From assembly GCF_005518135.1 (NCBI RefSeq), contig NZ_SULI01000005.1, positions 1 to 64,000 of the forward strand: a DNA stretch of 64,000 nucleotides, read 5' to 3'. Positions 44,047-53,053 of this stretch are shown here, piece after piece (within the stretch, counting starts at the first letter, position 1; each line of letters starts with the position of its first letter). The translations under genes and the position numbers were made by a program. This DNA is from Shimia litoralis. GTDB taxonomy: Bacteria > Pseudomonadota > Alphaproteobacteria > Rhodobacterales > Rhodobacteraceae. The notes beneath the pieces are model-generated. The model saw nothing but the letters and a program-made list of their open reading frames with translations, had not been told where the DNA came from and did not search any database.

Positions 44047-45345
44047 ATGGCCCGCGACACAGTGACCGGAAGCCGAATTCGCGAAAGACGCATCGTTGCC
44101 GGCATGCGGCAGGCAGAGCTTGCGCGCGAGGTTGGCATTTCGGCATCTTACCTGAATTTGATCGAACATAACCGTCGAAGAATCGGCGGGAAGCTGCTTG
44201 TTGATATCGCGCAAATATTGGGTGTCGAGCCGTCTTTGCTGAGCGAAGGCGCCGAAGCCGCATTGATATCTACGCTGCGTGAAGCAGCGGCAGATGCGAC
44301 CGCAGTTTCGCCGGAATTGGATCTGATTGATGAATTTGCAGGGCGTTTTCCGGGATGGGCCGCATTGATCGCAGAGGGTCATAGCCGCCTTGGAATGTTG
44401 GAACGCACAGCAGCGACCTTGACGGACAGATTAACGCACGACCCACATCTGGCAACATCCATGCATGAAGTGTTGACCATGGTGACCGCAATTCGATCAA
44501 CCGCTGGTATTCTGGTCGACACAAAAGAGATCGAGCCGGAGTGGCGCAACCGGTTTCATCGCAACCTGAATGAAGACAGCCAGCGTTTGGCCGAAAGCTC
44601 TCAGGCGCTTGTCGAATATCTGGACGGGGCAGGGGATGCAGGTGCGAGCTTGTCGTCTCCCATGGAAGAAGTCGAGACAATGCTGATGGAGCACAAGTAT
44701 CGGTTTCCTGATCTGGAAAACGCTGACGGGGATGTTGCGGCCTTTGTCGCAGCGCAGCCAATGCTGCAATCTTCTGCGGCGCGGACCATGGCGGAAACTT
44801 CACTTCGGCGGTTGCGCACAGATGCGCAACAGATGCCGCGGGATGCCTTTGCCAAAGTCTTGGACAAGGTTGGTCTTGACCCCTCGGCGATCGCGCACGC
44901 GTTTCGCGTTTCTCTCCCTGCCGTGTTCCGACGCATCGCGATCCTGTCGGATGATTTGCTTGAGACGCCTGCGGGCTTGGTGATGTGTGATGGGGCGGGG
45001 ACTCTTATGTTGCGTAAGCCGATCGAAGGGTTTTCGGTACCGCGTTTCAGTTCCGCCTGCCCCAAATGGCCGCTTTTTCAGGCGCTCGGCCGTCCCCTGC
45101 ATCCGATCAGCCAGCGTGTTTTGGTCACAGGGCGGGACGCACGGCAATTCGATTGTTATGCAATCGCGGAACCCATCGGAGCCATAGAGTTTAACGTAGA
45201 CCCTTTGTATCATGCCTATATGCTGATTGTACCGGCCGATGCGCCGGCCCAGAACGCCAACGAAGTCGGCTCTACATGTCGCGTGTGTCCCGCTCAGGGC
45301 TGCGCAGGGCGTCGTGAGCCGTCGATACTTGTAGACGGGATTTGA
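44047..45345 (+). CDS. XRE-family regulator of the ScfR (short-chain fatty acyl) type
   Basis: 432 residues. HTH_3 domain at about 8-64 (IRERRIVAGMRQAELAREVG, SASYLNLIEHNRRRIGG), then a long domain that in this family binds acyl-CoAs, ending with a Cys-rich CRVCPAQGC (a CxxCx4C cluster that might bind metal). Members such as PccR and RamB-like proteins control propionyl-, crotonyl- or acetyl-CoA genes. Start at 44047 with AAGGAA; an upstream GTG at 44020 is possible. Divergent from the Liv-type operon, with 219 bp between. Confidence 0.88.
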   Translation: MARDTVTGSRIRERRIVAGMRQAELAREVGISASYLNLIEHNRRRIGGKLLVDIAQILGVEPSLLSEGAEAALISTLREAAADATAVSPELDLIDEFAGRFPGWAALIAEGHSRLGMLERTAATLTDRLTHDPHLATSMHEVLTMVTAIRSTAGILVDTKEIEPEWRNRFHRNLNEDSQRLAESSQALVEYLDGAGDAGASLSSPMEEVETMLMEHKYRFPDLENADGDVAAFVAAQPMLQSSAARTMAETSLRRLRTDAQQMPRDAFAKVLDKVGLDPSAIAHAFRVSLPAVFRRIAILSDDLLETPAGLVMCDGAGTLMLRKPIEGFSVPRFSSACPKWPLFQALGRPLHPISQRVLVTGRDARQFDCYAIAEPIGAIEFNVDPLYHAYMLIVPADAPAQNANEVGSTCRVCPAQGCAGRREPSILVDGI

Positions 45346-45414
45346 CTTGGCTTTTACAATTGCGCCGATAAGATTAACAAAACGCCGATAAAACAGGCGA
45401 AGGGGGGGGGATGA

Positions 45415-45783
45415 ATGGGGAAACGAGTTCTTCTGATTGAAGACGAGCCAAACATCATCGAAGCGATCAGTTTTATTCTGTCGCGAGATGGTTGGTCCGT
45501 CGCTACGCATTCAAACGGGCATGATGCTGTTGGGGTGGTTCTTGCGAACCCTCCGGAACTCTTGATCCTTGATGTGATGCTGCCCGGCAAGAGCGGGTTT
45601 GAAATTCTGCGAGAGCTACGCGACGCAGAGGCGACACGCGATATGCCCGTCTTGATGCTGACGGCACGTGGGCAAACAAAAGATCGGGAAATGGCCGAGC
45701 GTGCCGGGGCAAGCCGCTTTATGACCAAGCCGTTTTCCAATGCAGATGTGATTGATGTTGTGCGCGAACTGGTTGCGACGTGA
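45415..45783 (+). CDS. Receiver-only response regulator
   Basis: 122 residues: a single CheY-like receiver with phospho-acceptor Asp53 (LLILDVMLPGK), acidic pocket at 10-11 and the switch Lys in MTKPFSN. No output domain. It opens a three-gene operon with a small membrane protein and a symporter-type histidine kinase, its likely partner. A run of nine G just before the start (45402-45410) acts as ribosome site. Confidence 0.92.
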   Translation: MGKRVLLIEDEPNIIEAISFILSRDGWSVATHSNGHDAVGVVLANPPELLILDVMLPGKSGFEILRELRDAEATRDMPVLMLTARGQTKDREMAERAGASRFMTKPFSNADVIDVVRELVAT

Positions 45784-46046
45784 ATACGCGCAAGTCTCCG
45801 CTGTTTCTGGAACGGCAAAGCTATAAACAGCGTCGCCTCATTGACATGATTAAGGTGTTGCCACTGGTTGGGGGCTTGCTTTGGGCCACGCCGATGTTGT
45901 GGCGCAACGGTGACGATGGGGACGTTAAGACCTCAAGCGCGATCATCTTTGTCTTTCTGGTCTGGATCGCGCTAGTGACGCTAAGTTCATTTTTGGCGCG
46001 CACTTTGGGTCGAGCGGATGCGGAAGACCCTCAAAAGGACAGTTAG
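45780..46046 (+). CDS. Small two-helix membrane protein
   Basis: 88 residues. Two membrane segments (about 25-40 and 54-71) between a basic N-terminus and an acidic C-terminus. GTG start overlaps the response-regulator stop (GTGA), and the kinase ATG follows the TAG directly. The tight coupling suggests a part of the sensing complex, similar to the DUF485/DUF4212 small partners of acetate-type symporters, but no such domain is clear here. Confidence 0.75.
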   Translation: MNTRKSPLFLERQSYKQRRLIDMIKVLPLVGGLLWATPMLWRNGDDGDVKTSSAIIFVFLVWIALVTLSSFLARTLGRADAEDPQKDS

Positions 46047-48737
46047 ATGGCCACGCTCAATGTTCTTGTTGCGGTCTGTCTGATCTATGTGACCTTTCTG
46101 TTTGTGGTTGCGTTTGCGGCGGAACGTGCCGCGATGCAAGGCAAGGGCGGATGGCTTCGCTCGCCCATGGTATATACCTTGTCGCTGTCTATCTATTGTA
46201 CGGCATGGACATTTTACGGCGCGGTTGGTTATGCCGCGCGATCAGGCTTGGAGTACGTGACCATTTATATTGGTCCGACGCTGGTCATGGTCGGCTGGTG
46301 GTGGATCTTGCGCAAGTTGGTGCGCATCGGCCGCGCGCAACGGGTGACATCCATCGCTGACTTGATTTCGTCGCGCTATGGTAAATCAAACATGCTGGCC
46401 GTTGGGGTGACCATCCTCGCCGTCATTGGGACCACGCCGTACATCGCGCTTCAGCTTCAATCCGTGACCCTGAGCTTTACAGTGTTCTCTGGCGCGCAGC
46501 CGGGCGGGAGCTCTCCGGTTGATCGTGATTCTACGGCGTTGCTTGTGGCGATGGGGTTGACGCTGTTTACAATTGTGTTCGGGACGAGAAATCTGGATGT
46601 GAACGAACGTCACCACGGGGTTGTGATTGCCATCGCGGTCGAGGCTATCGTCAAGCTCTTTGCCTTATTGGCCGTTGGGGTCTTTGTGGTTTGGGGCGTT
46701 GGTGGCGGGATCGCCGCCACATTGGAACGCATTGATACGTCTGAAATCGGCATGTGGCATGTTCAGGGCGACCGTTGGGCAACCTTGATTTTCCTGTCGG
46801 CAGCGGCCTTTTTGTGTTTGCCACGTATGTTCCAAGTGATGGTTGTCGAAAATGATGACGAGGGCCACCTGCGCACTGCGTCTTGGGCATTTCCGGCCTA
46901 TCTGATGCTCATGAGCCTGTTTGTGGTGCCGATTGCTGTGTTGGGGCTGGATCTATTGCCTGCAGGATCTAATCCGGATCTTTTTGTTTTGACCTTACCA
47001 TTGGCAACCGGAAACGACGGGCTTGCGATGTTGTCGTTCTTGGGCGGGTTTTCCTCGGCAACGTCTATGGTGATTGTTGCGGCTTTGGCCCTGTCGACGA
47101 TGGTGTCCAACCACATTGTGATGCCGATCTGGTTGTCGCTGACGGGCGGGGGGGCGAATATCTCGGGCGATGTGCGCAACGTTGTGATTTTGGCACGCAG
47201 GGTGTCCATCGGCGGCGTGGTTCTATTGGGGTATCTCTATTTTCGTTTGTCTGGCGGGGGGGCTGCATTGGCGGCAATCGGGCTGGTATCTTTTGCGGGG
47301 GTTGCTCAGTTTTTGCCTGTGTTACTTGGCGGAATCTTCTGGCGGGGCGCGACCCGTATGGGCGCGTTCGCAGGGCTGACAGTGGGCTTTATGGTCTGGG
47401 CCTATTCGCTCTTGTTGCCCAGCTTTGGGACGGGTGCGTTGATATCGCAGAGCATCATGGAAAACGGAATTTTCCATATTGGCTGGCTGCGCCCACAGGC
47501 GTTCTTTGGCATCGAAGGCATGGATCCTTTGGTGCACGCAGTTTTGTGGTCTATGTCGCTGAACTCGCTGGTGTTTTTTGTTGTATCACTGATTGGGTTC
47601 CCGTCCCCTCTAGAACGTCTGCAAGGCGCGCAGTTCGTCAATGTCTATGAACACAGCTCCAATCCACAAAGCTGGTCAGGCGGCGCCGCCCAAAGCGAGG
47701 ATTTGATGATCATGGCCCAGAGAATTTTGGGTGCACGTGAGGCGCAGAAGCTTTTTGAACGCGAGGCGCAACGCCAAGGAGTGACGGGATATCTGCCCGA
47801 ACCCAGTCCGGATTTCCTGCAGGTGCTGGAACGTGAATTGTCAGGATCGGTTGGCGCGGCCACGGCCCATGCGATGATTGGCCAGATTGTCGGTGGCGCG
47901 TCTGTGTCTGTGCGCGATTTGATGGCGGTTGCCGATGAAACCGCCCAGATGATGGAATACTCTAGCAAACTTGAGGCAAAGTCGGATGAACAGGCGCGGA
48001 CCGCACGCCAGTTGCGCCAAGCGAATGAAAAACTGACCCAGATTTCGGTGCAAAAGGACGCGTTTCTGTCTCAGGTGAGCCACGAGCTGCGCACGCCTAT
48101 GACGTCGATCCGCGCGTTCTCAGAAATTTTGCGTGATAGCGACCGCCTGAGTGCGGAAGAAAAGGTCAAATACTCGTCTATCATTCATGGCGAAGCGATC
48201 CGCCTGACGCGTCTTTTGGATGATTTGTTGGATTTGAGTGTGCTGGAAAATGGTCAGGTAAATCTGAATATCCAGACCGGGAATTTGGAAGATTTACTCG
48301 AGCACTCGGTGGTGACCGCGCTGACAGGAAGCGACGAGACAGCAATCACAATCCGCCGGAATCGCGCGTTGGAATCTGCGTGGCTTACCACCGATCTGGA
48401 TCGGCTCAGTCAGGTCTTTATTAACCTCATCAGCAATGCCCAAAAATACTGTGATGCAGAGACACCAGTGTTGAGTATTCAGGTCAATCAGGCGGATGGT
48501 GTTGTGATGGTGGATTTTGTGGATAACGGAACGGGAATCTCCAAAGACGAGCAGGCAATTATTTTTGAAAAATTCGCAAGAGTCGGCGTGCAAAAGGCCG
48601 GTGGCGCAGGCCTTGGGCTTGCGATTTGTCGCGAAATTTTGGCGCGCCTTGGCGGCTCCGTCAGCTATTTGCCCGGTCAGGGAGGCGCGGCATTTCGGGT
48701 GATTGTTCCTGTACGAATTCCTCAAGATGAGGTCTAA
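46047..48737 (+). CDS. Histidine kinase with sodium/solute symporter sensor domain
   Basis: 896 residues. About 12-13 membrane segments of SSS (PutP/ActP) fold fill residues 5-520, followed by a linker with coiled coil (about 630-670), HisKA with His679 in SHELRTPMTSIRAF, and HATPase_c with NLISNAQKYC, DNGTGI and GLGLAICRE. CbrA/CrbS-type kinases of this design sense or carry a solute such as acetate or histidine. No receiver at the C-terminus; the partner is the receiver encoded two genes upstream. Signal unknown. Confidence 0.94.
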   Translation: MATLNVLVAVCLIYVTFLFVVAFAAERAAMQGKGGWLRSPMVYTLSLSIYCTAWTFYGAVGYAARSGLEYVTIYIGPTLVMVGWWWILRKLVRIGRAQRVTSIADLISSRYGKSNMLAVGVTILAVIGTTPYIALQLQSVTLSFTVFSGAQPGGSSPVDRDSTALLVAMGLTLFTIVFGTRNLDVNERHHGVVIAIAVEAIVKLFALLAVGVFVVWGVGGGIAATLERIDTSEIGMWHVQGDRWATLIFLSAAAFLCLPRMFQVMVVENDDEGHLRTASWAFPAYLMLMSLFVVPIAVLGLDLLPAGSNPDLFVLTLPLATGNDGLAMLSFLGGFSSATSMVIVAALALSTMVSNHIVMPIWLSLTGGGANISGDVRNVVILARRVSIGGVVLLGYLYFRLSGGGAALAAIGLVSFAGVAQFLPVLLGGIFWRGATRMGAFAGLTVGFMVWAYSLLLPSFGTGALISQSIMENGIFHIGWLRPQAFFGIEGMDPLVHAVLWSMSLNSLVFFVVSLIGFPSPLERLQGAQFVNVYEHSSNPQSWSGGAAQSEDLMIMAQRILGAREAQKLFEREAQRQGVTGYLPEPSPDFLQVLERELSGSVGAATAHAMIGQIVGGASVSVRDLMAVADETAQMMEYSSKLEAKSDEQARTARQLRQANEKLTQISVQKDAFLSQVSHELRTPMTSIRAFSEILRDSDRLSAEEKVKYSSIIHGEAIRLTRLLDDLLDLSVLENGQVNLNIQTGNLEDLLEHSVVTALTGSDETAITIRRNRALESAWLTTDLDRLSQVFINLISNAQKYCDAETPVLSIQVNQADGVVMVDFVDNGTGISKDEQAIIFEKFARVGVQKAGGAGLGLAICREILARLGGSVSYLPGQGGAAFRVIVPVRIPQDEV

Positions 48738-48818
48738 GCCTTGGGAATCTTAAAGAGTTTCGTAACCAACACCGCCCTATAGTTATCGGAAATTCCGTGA
48801 CAGGTTGCGGCGAGGGAA

Positions 48819-49922
48819 ATGGCCGAAATACAAAAAACCTCTATTCTAGGACGCAAAACGCGCAATACCCAAAATGATGTGGGCGCGTCGGATGATCCGC
48901 TGTGCCGTGCTTTGCGCATCGGGCTTGAGCGCACGGCAGATGATCTTTTGGGGCTGCAACTATGTGTGTCATCGGCCTCTCAACGTACAGTGGGCTGGAC
49001 CGCCTTTGAAAAGCTGTTTGCCAGCAATGCCATGTACGCCTTGCTCGAGGGAGGAGACGGGATTCGTGCGGGCGTTATTATCGACATGCCGGTGTTATGC
49101 GGATTGGTCGAACATGAAACCATTGGTCGTGTTTCGCCGACACCAGCCGAAGATCGGCGGCCAACCAAAGTGGATGCAGCGCTTGTTGCACCGTTGATTG
49201 ATGAAACTCTTGTGCGCCTCGATGCAGATTTGGAGGGGGCTCATGGTCAAATTCAATCCGAAGGGTTGTGTTTTGGCGCGATGGCGCCTGACTCTCGAGG
49301 TTTGATTTTAGCGCTCGAAGACACGCGGTATGTGGTTATTGATCTGCTGGTTTCTCTGGCGAGTGGCGCAAAGTCTGGGAGTATGCGTTTTGTCCTGCCG
49401 ATGCGTCGTGTTGCCAAGGACAAACCTGCCGAGCGGGATCATACCGACACCAGCAAACAGGAATTTCGTAATTCGGTTCTGCGTGCGCCGGCGACGTTGA
49501 ACGTTGTCTTGACGCGGATGGAATTGGCGCTGACCGATTTACAGAATCTCATGGTTGGCCAGGTCATTCCGATCAAAGGCGATGTGATCGACAAGGCCGT
49601 ACTAGAGCTGCCGAACGGTCAGCATGTTTCGGCGGCATCTTTGGGACAAATGAACGGCATGAAAGCTGTGCGTGTGTTGCATCCTGATTTGCCACGGAAC
49701 ACATCAAGTGCACCACCTGAGGCGGAGCCTGCGCCGCCAGAGGAAGACGTTGTGACGCCAAACCCAGCCGCACCGCCAGTACCCGCACCGCGGGTTGAGG
49801 TACAGGAACACGAAGAGGTCGAAAATATGCTCGATCTTGTTGAAAATTTCGATGATCTGGAAATTCCAGATGATCTTTTGTCTGACGGGGCAGGGTTGCC
49901 TGAAGCGTCGCTTCAGGCATAG
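48819..49922 (+). CDS. Orphan FliM/FliN (SPOA) domain protein
   Basis: 367 residues. The middle part resembles the FliM core and residues 215-290 (RNSVLRAPATLNVVLTRMELALTDLQNLMVGQVIPI) form an SPOA/FliN domain; the last 75 residues are Pro/Glu-rich and disordered. It lacks the usual FliM N-terminal CheY-binding peptide. No other flagellar gene is in the window. It lies 81 bp after the kinase on the same strand, and a terminator overlaps its last codons. Function is unclear: an outlying switch protein or a repurposed SPOA protein. Confidence 0.82.
   Translation: MAEIQKTSILGRKTRNTQNDVGASDDPLCRALRIGLERTADDLLGLQLCVSSASQRTVGWTAFEKLFASNAMYALLEGGDGIRAGVIIDMPVLCGLVEHETIGRVSPTPAEDRRPTKVDAALVAPLIDETLVRLDADLEGAHGQIQSEGLCFGAMAPDSRGLILALEDTRYVVIDLLVSLASGAKSGSMRFVLPMRRVAKDKPAERDHTDTSKQEFRNSVLRAPATLNVVLTRMELALTDLQNLMVGQVIPIKGDVIDKAVLELPNGQHVSAASLGQMNGMKAVRVLHPDLPRNTSSAPPEAEPAPPEEDVVTPNPAAPPVPAPRVEVQEHEEVENMLDLVENFDDLEIPDDLLSDGAGLPEASLQA
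49898..49918 (+). terminator. Terminator formed by the last codons of the FliM-like gene
   Basis: GCCTGAAGC-GTC-GCTTCAGGC is a perfect 9-bp stem inside the coding region, followed by ATAGTTTTCG. The stop codon lies in the tail. Confidence 0.8.
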
Positions 49923-49931
49923 TTTTCGAGT

Positions 49932-50357
49932 TTAGGACGCAGCAATCTGCTCAAGCGTCGGACGCAGCGCATCAAGCGCATAGCCACCTGACTGTGCCGC
50001 GCCAAGGATGTCGTCTACGGGGATGCTTTTTGCATGGCCAAGACACCACGCGACAGTTGAACGCGTGCCAGAAGCACAATACGCCAACACCTTACCGTCT
50101 GACTGTTCCAATGTGTCGCGCTGTAACGCAAGCCTGTCGGGAGTCATCGTGTCATGTGTCAGAGGATTGACGACAAATGTCAGCCCCGCTGCTTCGGCTG
50201 TGGCCTTGAGCGCCAGCGCGTGATGGCTAGGCGGAATTTCGGCATCTGGCCGATTGCAAATGACCGTCGAAATCCCTGCCGCAACAACGGCAGGAATATC
50301 CTCGGCAGAGATTTGTGGCGAGACGAAGTAGCGGGGTGTGATTTGACGAATATCCAT
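49932..50357 (-). CDS. DUF442 (Blh/TIGR01244) phosphatase-like protein
   Basis: 141 residues. The phosphatase-type loop CASGTRS (94-100; Cx5R) is present; the fold is that of dual-specificity phosphatases. In many bacteria this domain is fused to, or next to, the Blh/ETHE1 persulfide dioxygenase, as it is close to one here. Its activity in sulfide metabolism is not proven. 9 bp after the FliM stop on the opposite strand; starts 9 bp after the first YeeE-type gene. Confidence 0.9.
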   Translation of the reverse strand: MDIRQITPRYFVSPQISAEDIPAVVAAGISTVICNRPDAEIPPSHHALALKATAEAAGLTFVVNPLTHDTMTPDRLALQRDTLEQSDGKVLAYCASGTRSTVAWCLGHAKSIPVDDILGAAQSGGYALDALRPTLEQIAAS

Positions 50358-50366
50358 GCTCTGTGA

Positions 50367-50798
50367 TTACGCTGCAGGCACTGCCTTGTCCAGTTGTTGA
50401 CGTAGTTTCGGCGCGGCGGCCATACCGACGAGCATTGCCACAAAGAAGACCCAGTGCGGCCAACCACCATAGCTTAGGGACGCGATCGCGGGGCCAGGGC
50501 AAAGACCTGCGAGGCCCCAACCTGCGCCGAACAAGACCGATCCAACAACCAAGTTCCGACCGATCTTTGGTTCTGGTGGTGTCGGAAATGATCCGCCAAC
50601 AAGCGGCTGTCGCCCCTTGGTCAAGAGCCACGCAATGGCCATTGGCAAGATTGCACCGCCCATGACGAAGGCCAGCGTCGGGTCCCAGTCACCAAATACA
50701 TCAAGCCAACCCTGAACCTTGGACGTATCCGTCATGCCAGATACAAACAAGCCGGCGCCAAATAGGCCGCCCGCGATAAACGCATATAGAAACCGCAT
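50367..50798 (-). CDS. YeeE/YedE (DUF6691) sulfur transporter half, copy B
   Basis: 143 residues, four membrane segments. Contains GLFVSGMTDTSKVQGWLD and the conserved Cys segment GWGLAGLCPGPAIASLS. Pairs with copy A as a split thiosulfate/sulfur-transporter-like channel (PmpA/PmpB type). Start TGATG-coupled to copy A. Confidence 0.9.
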   Translation of the reverse strand: MRFLYAFIAGGLFGAGLFVSGMTDTSKVQGWLDVFGDWDPTLAFVMGGAILPMAIAWLLTKGRQPLVGGSFPTPPEPKIGRNLVVGSVLFGAGWGLAGLCPGPAIASLSYGGWPHWVFFVAMLVGMAAAPKLRQQLDKAVPAA

Positions 50799-51235
50799 CA
50801 GATCACCCCCAGAATATGCCGAAACAGAACGACTGTGACGCCACCGGCCAAGATATAGAACACCGTGGCCACCATGCCGCGCAGTGAGAGGCGTGAAATG
50901 CCACAAACTCCGTGGCCGGACGTGCACCCGTTGGCAATCCGTGTTCCGACGCCCACCAGCAGCCCGGCAGTGATCAGCACCGCCAGATTTTGGCTCGCGT
51001 GTGTCGAAAACGGACGATAGATCGGGTTGATGAGGATCGGCAGCAGGATCACCCCTGCCAAGAAGGTCAAGCGCTCAAGTGCGGATGCACGGCCAGAGCC
51101 ATCCACCAAGCCGCCGATAATGCCGCTGGCGCCCATGATGCGGCCATTGCCAAGCAAATAAACCGCACCGCCGGTACCAATCAGCAAACCGCCAATCAGC
51201 CCCCAGATCCAGTCTGTTGGAATTGTGTCAAACAT
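50798..51235 (-). CDS. YeeE/YedE sulfur transporter half, copy A
   Basis: 145 residues, four membrane segments, with [16 protein letters not shown], the two-Cys motif of the YeeE/YedE family that passes sulfur through the membrane. Start at 51235 with AAGGAA; a longer reading lacks support. 85 bp after the MBL gene on the same strand. Confidence 0.92.
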   Translation of the reverse strand: MFDTIPTDWIWGLIGGLLIGTGGAVYLLGNGRIMGASGIIGGLVDGSGRASALERLTFLAGVILLPILINPIYRPFSTHASQNLAVLITAGLLVGVGTRIANGCTSGHGVCGISRLSLRGMVATVFYILAGGVTVVLFRHILGVI

Positions 51236-51320
51236 GGCGTTTCCTTTTGTCCTGTTTGAGAGATGTTGCGGATGCTGGATCAGAGTTCGCAACCGATCCA
51301 GTCTCCGTGAGTGGTTGTGT

Positions 51321-52184
51321 TTAGATTTTGTTCACAGGCACTTTTAGAAATACGTCGCCCTGTTCGTCAGCCTCGGGCATTTGGCCCGCGCGCATGTTGA
51401 CCTGAAGCGATGGAATAATAAGCTTTGGCATGGCCAAGGTTGCATCCCGAGTGTCCCGCATTTCGACAAATGCATCTTTGTCCTTGCCTGCACCGACGTG
51501 AATATTGGCAGATTTTTGCTCGGCTACGGTGGTTTCCCACGCGTATTCATCCCGACCGGGTGCTTTATAATCATGCCCCACAAATATTCGAGTGTCGTCG
51601 GGCAATGTCAGAATTTTCTGAATTGAGTTGTACAAGACCTCGGAAGACCCCCCGGGGAAATCACACCGCGCGGTCCCAAAGTCGGGCATGAACAGAGTAT
51701 CTCCGACAAATGCCGCGTCGCCGATCACATACGTCAAACACGCAGGCGTATGGCCAGGCGTGTGCAAAACGTCTCCGCGCATTTGACCAATCATCAAGCT
51801 GTCACCTTCGACGAAAAGCTGGTCAAATTGGCTGCCATCACGTTGAAAACGTGTACCTTCGTTGAAGACCTTACCAAAAGTATCCTGAACCACAGTGATC
51901 TGATCGCCAATGCCGATTTTTCCGCCAAGACGTTCTTGCAAATACGGGGCAGCCGACAGATGGTCCGCGTGCACGTGGCTTTCCAAAATCCACTCGACTG
52001 ACAAGCCTTGCGCCGTCACATACGCGATGATCTCATCCGCAGATTTGGTATCCGTGCGTCCTGACGAGTAATCAAAGTCCAACACGCTGTCTACAATGGC
52101 ACAGGCGGTGCTTTCGGGGTCTTTGACCAAAAATGAAACTGTGTTTGTCGCGTTGTCAAAGAACGCTTTTACCTCAGGGGTCAT
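51321..52184 (-). CDS. MBL-fold persulfide dioxygenase-like protein (Blh/ETHE1)
   Basis: 287 residues of the metallo-beta-lactamase fold. HxHxDH is SHVHADH (69-75: His70, His72, Asp74, His75), followed by HTPGHT, GDTLF and VGHDY, as in ETHE1/Blh enzymes that oxidise glutathione persulfide to sulfite. First gene of MBL-YeeE-YeeE-DUF442, a sulfide-detoxification set. The BigR (ArsR-type) repressor that normally heads this set is not next to it. Confidence 0.93.
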   Translation of the reverse strand: MTPEVKAFFDNATNTVSFLVKDPESTACAIVDSVLDFDYSSGRTDTKSADEIIAYVTAQGLSVEWILESHVHADHLSAAPYLQERLGGKIGIGDQITVVQDTFGKVFNEGTRFQRDGSQFDQLFVEGDSLMIGQMRGDVLHTPGHTPACLTYVIGDAAFVGDTLFMPDFGTARCDFPGGSSEVLYNSIQKILTLPDDTRIFVGHDYKAPGRDEYAWETTVAEQKSANIHVGAGKDKDAFVEMRDTRDATLAMPKLIIPSLQVNMRAGQMPEADEQGDVFLKVPVNKI

Positions 52185-52209
52185 TGGGAATCCTCCAGAT
52201 TTGCCTCAA

Positions 52210-52233
52210 ACATATAATGATTTATGCATGTGT
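52210..52233. promoter_or_regulatory. AT-rich imperfect dyad upstream of the sulfide set
   Basis: ACATATAATGATTTATGCAT and the next four bases contain ATAA-TGAT-TTAT with CAT/ATG wings slightly out of register. BigR-type sites are AT-rich dyads, so this may be the operator for a repressor encoded elsewhere. Weak support. Confidence 0.35.
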
Positions 52234-52319
52234 ATCAAGTCCGTTGCGACTGTTGACCTAAATCAAGGTGTTCTTGTCAGAGTTGTGCGACCTTCCGGAC
52301 CCAACAGAAGGAGACCGCG

Positions 52320-52649
52320 ATGATCGATATTGGCACACAGAAAGCTGCACTTTTGAAACGCCTTTCCGAGTTGGATAGCCGTCTTCATGTGATTGAAGCC
52401 GAGTTGGATGTCACGCACTCCAAAGACTGGGAGGAGCAAGCTGTCGAGCGCGAAGGAGAAGAAGTGCTCGAGCAGCTTGGGCAAGCGGGGCAGGATGAAA
52501 TTTTGCGCATTCGCGCGGCACTTAAGCGCATACGTGAACAAGAATATGGCGATTGCGTGCGCTGTGGCGAGGAAATTGCGGCCAAGCGCTTGACGATATT
52601 ACCAGATGCACCGTTGTGTCAGACATGCGCAGCAAAGGTTGCAGGATAG
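52320..52649 (+). CDS. DksA/TraR-family C4 zinc-finger protein
   Basis: 109 residues. A helical N-terminus is followed by the zinc finger CVRCGEEIAAKRLTILPDA and the second CxxC (CQTCAA). Shorter than classical DksA (about 150), close to the TraR-like DksA group that binds the secondary channel of RNA polymerase. AAGGAG before the ATG. It is followed at 28 bp by a small protein. Confidence 0.92.
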   Translation: MIDIGTQKAALLKRLSELDSRLHVIEAELDVTHSKDWEEQAVEREGEEVLEQLGQAGQDEILRIRAALKRIREQEYGDCVRCGEEIAAKRLTILPDAPLCQTCAAKVAG

Positions 52650-52676
52650 TTTTTAGGATTTTGAGGAGGATCTGAA

Positions 52677-52892
52677 ATGACAGTGAATGAATGGCTCGCC
52701 CAGGCGAAAGATTTAGAAGCAAAAATTGCCAACAGCGTGGGTGATGCACGCTATGAGTTGCACCAACAATTGCACCGCGCGCTGGAAAATATCCGCGTTC
52801 ATGGTGGCTCGGTTCCCGCGCATTTGCGCAATCTGGATCTGGAGCTGGTCGACGAAGAGGTCGAAGACAGTTTTGATAACATGCCGATCTAA
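52677..52892 (+). CDS. Small acidic helical protein
   Basis: 71 residues, mostly helical, strongly acidic near the C-terminus (LVDEEVEDSFDN). It resembles DUF4404-like proteins (RALENIRVHGG), but that is uncertain. The GAGGAGGATC ribosome site is strong. Probably co-transcribed with dksA. Confidence 0.75.
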   Translation: MTVNEWLAQAKDLEAKIANSVGDARYELHQQLHRALENIRVHGGSVPAHLRNLDLELVDEEVEDSFDNMPI

Positions 52893-53053
52893 GCGCGCGT
52901 TCGTGTGCCCGACCAAGTGAATTTCCAAGGCGCTGGCTGATTTCATCGGCTGGCGCCGTTTTCAAAACTTGCGCGAACAATACTTCTGCGTACAGTCAAT
53001 CAGGACACAATGCAGTGCGCCAAGCTGGTGCCAACCCCCGAGGAGGAGGGCGT

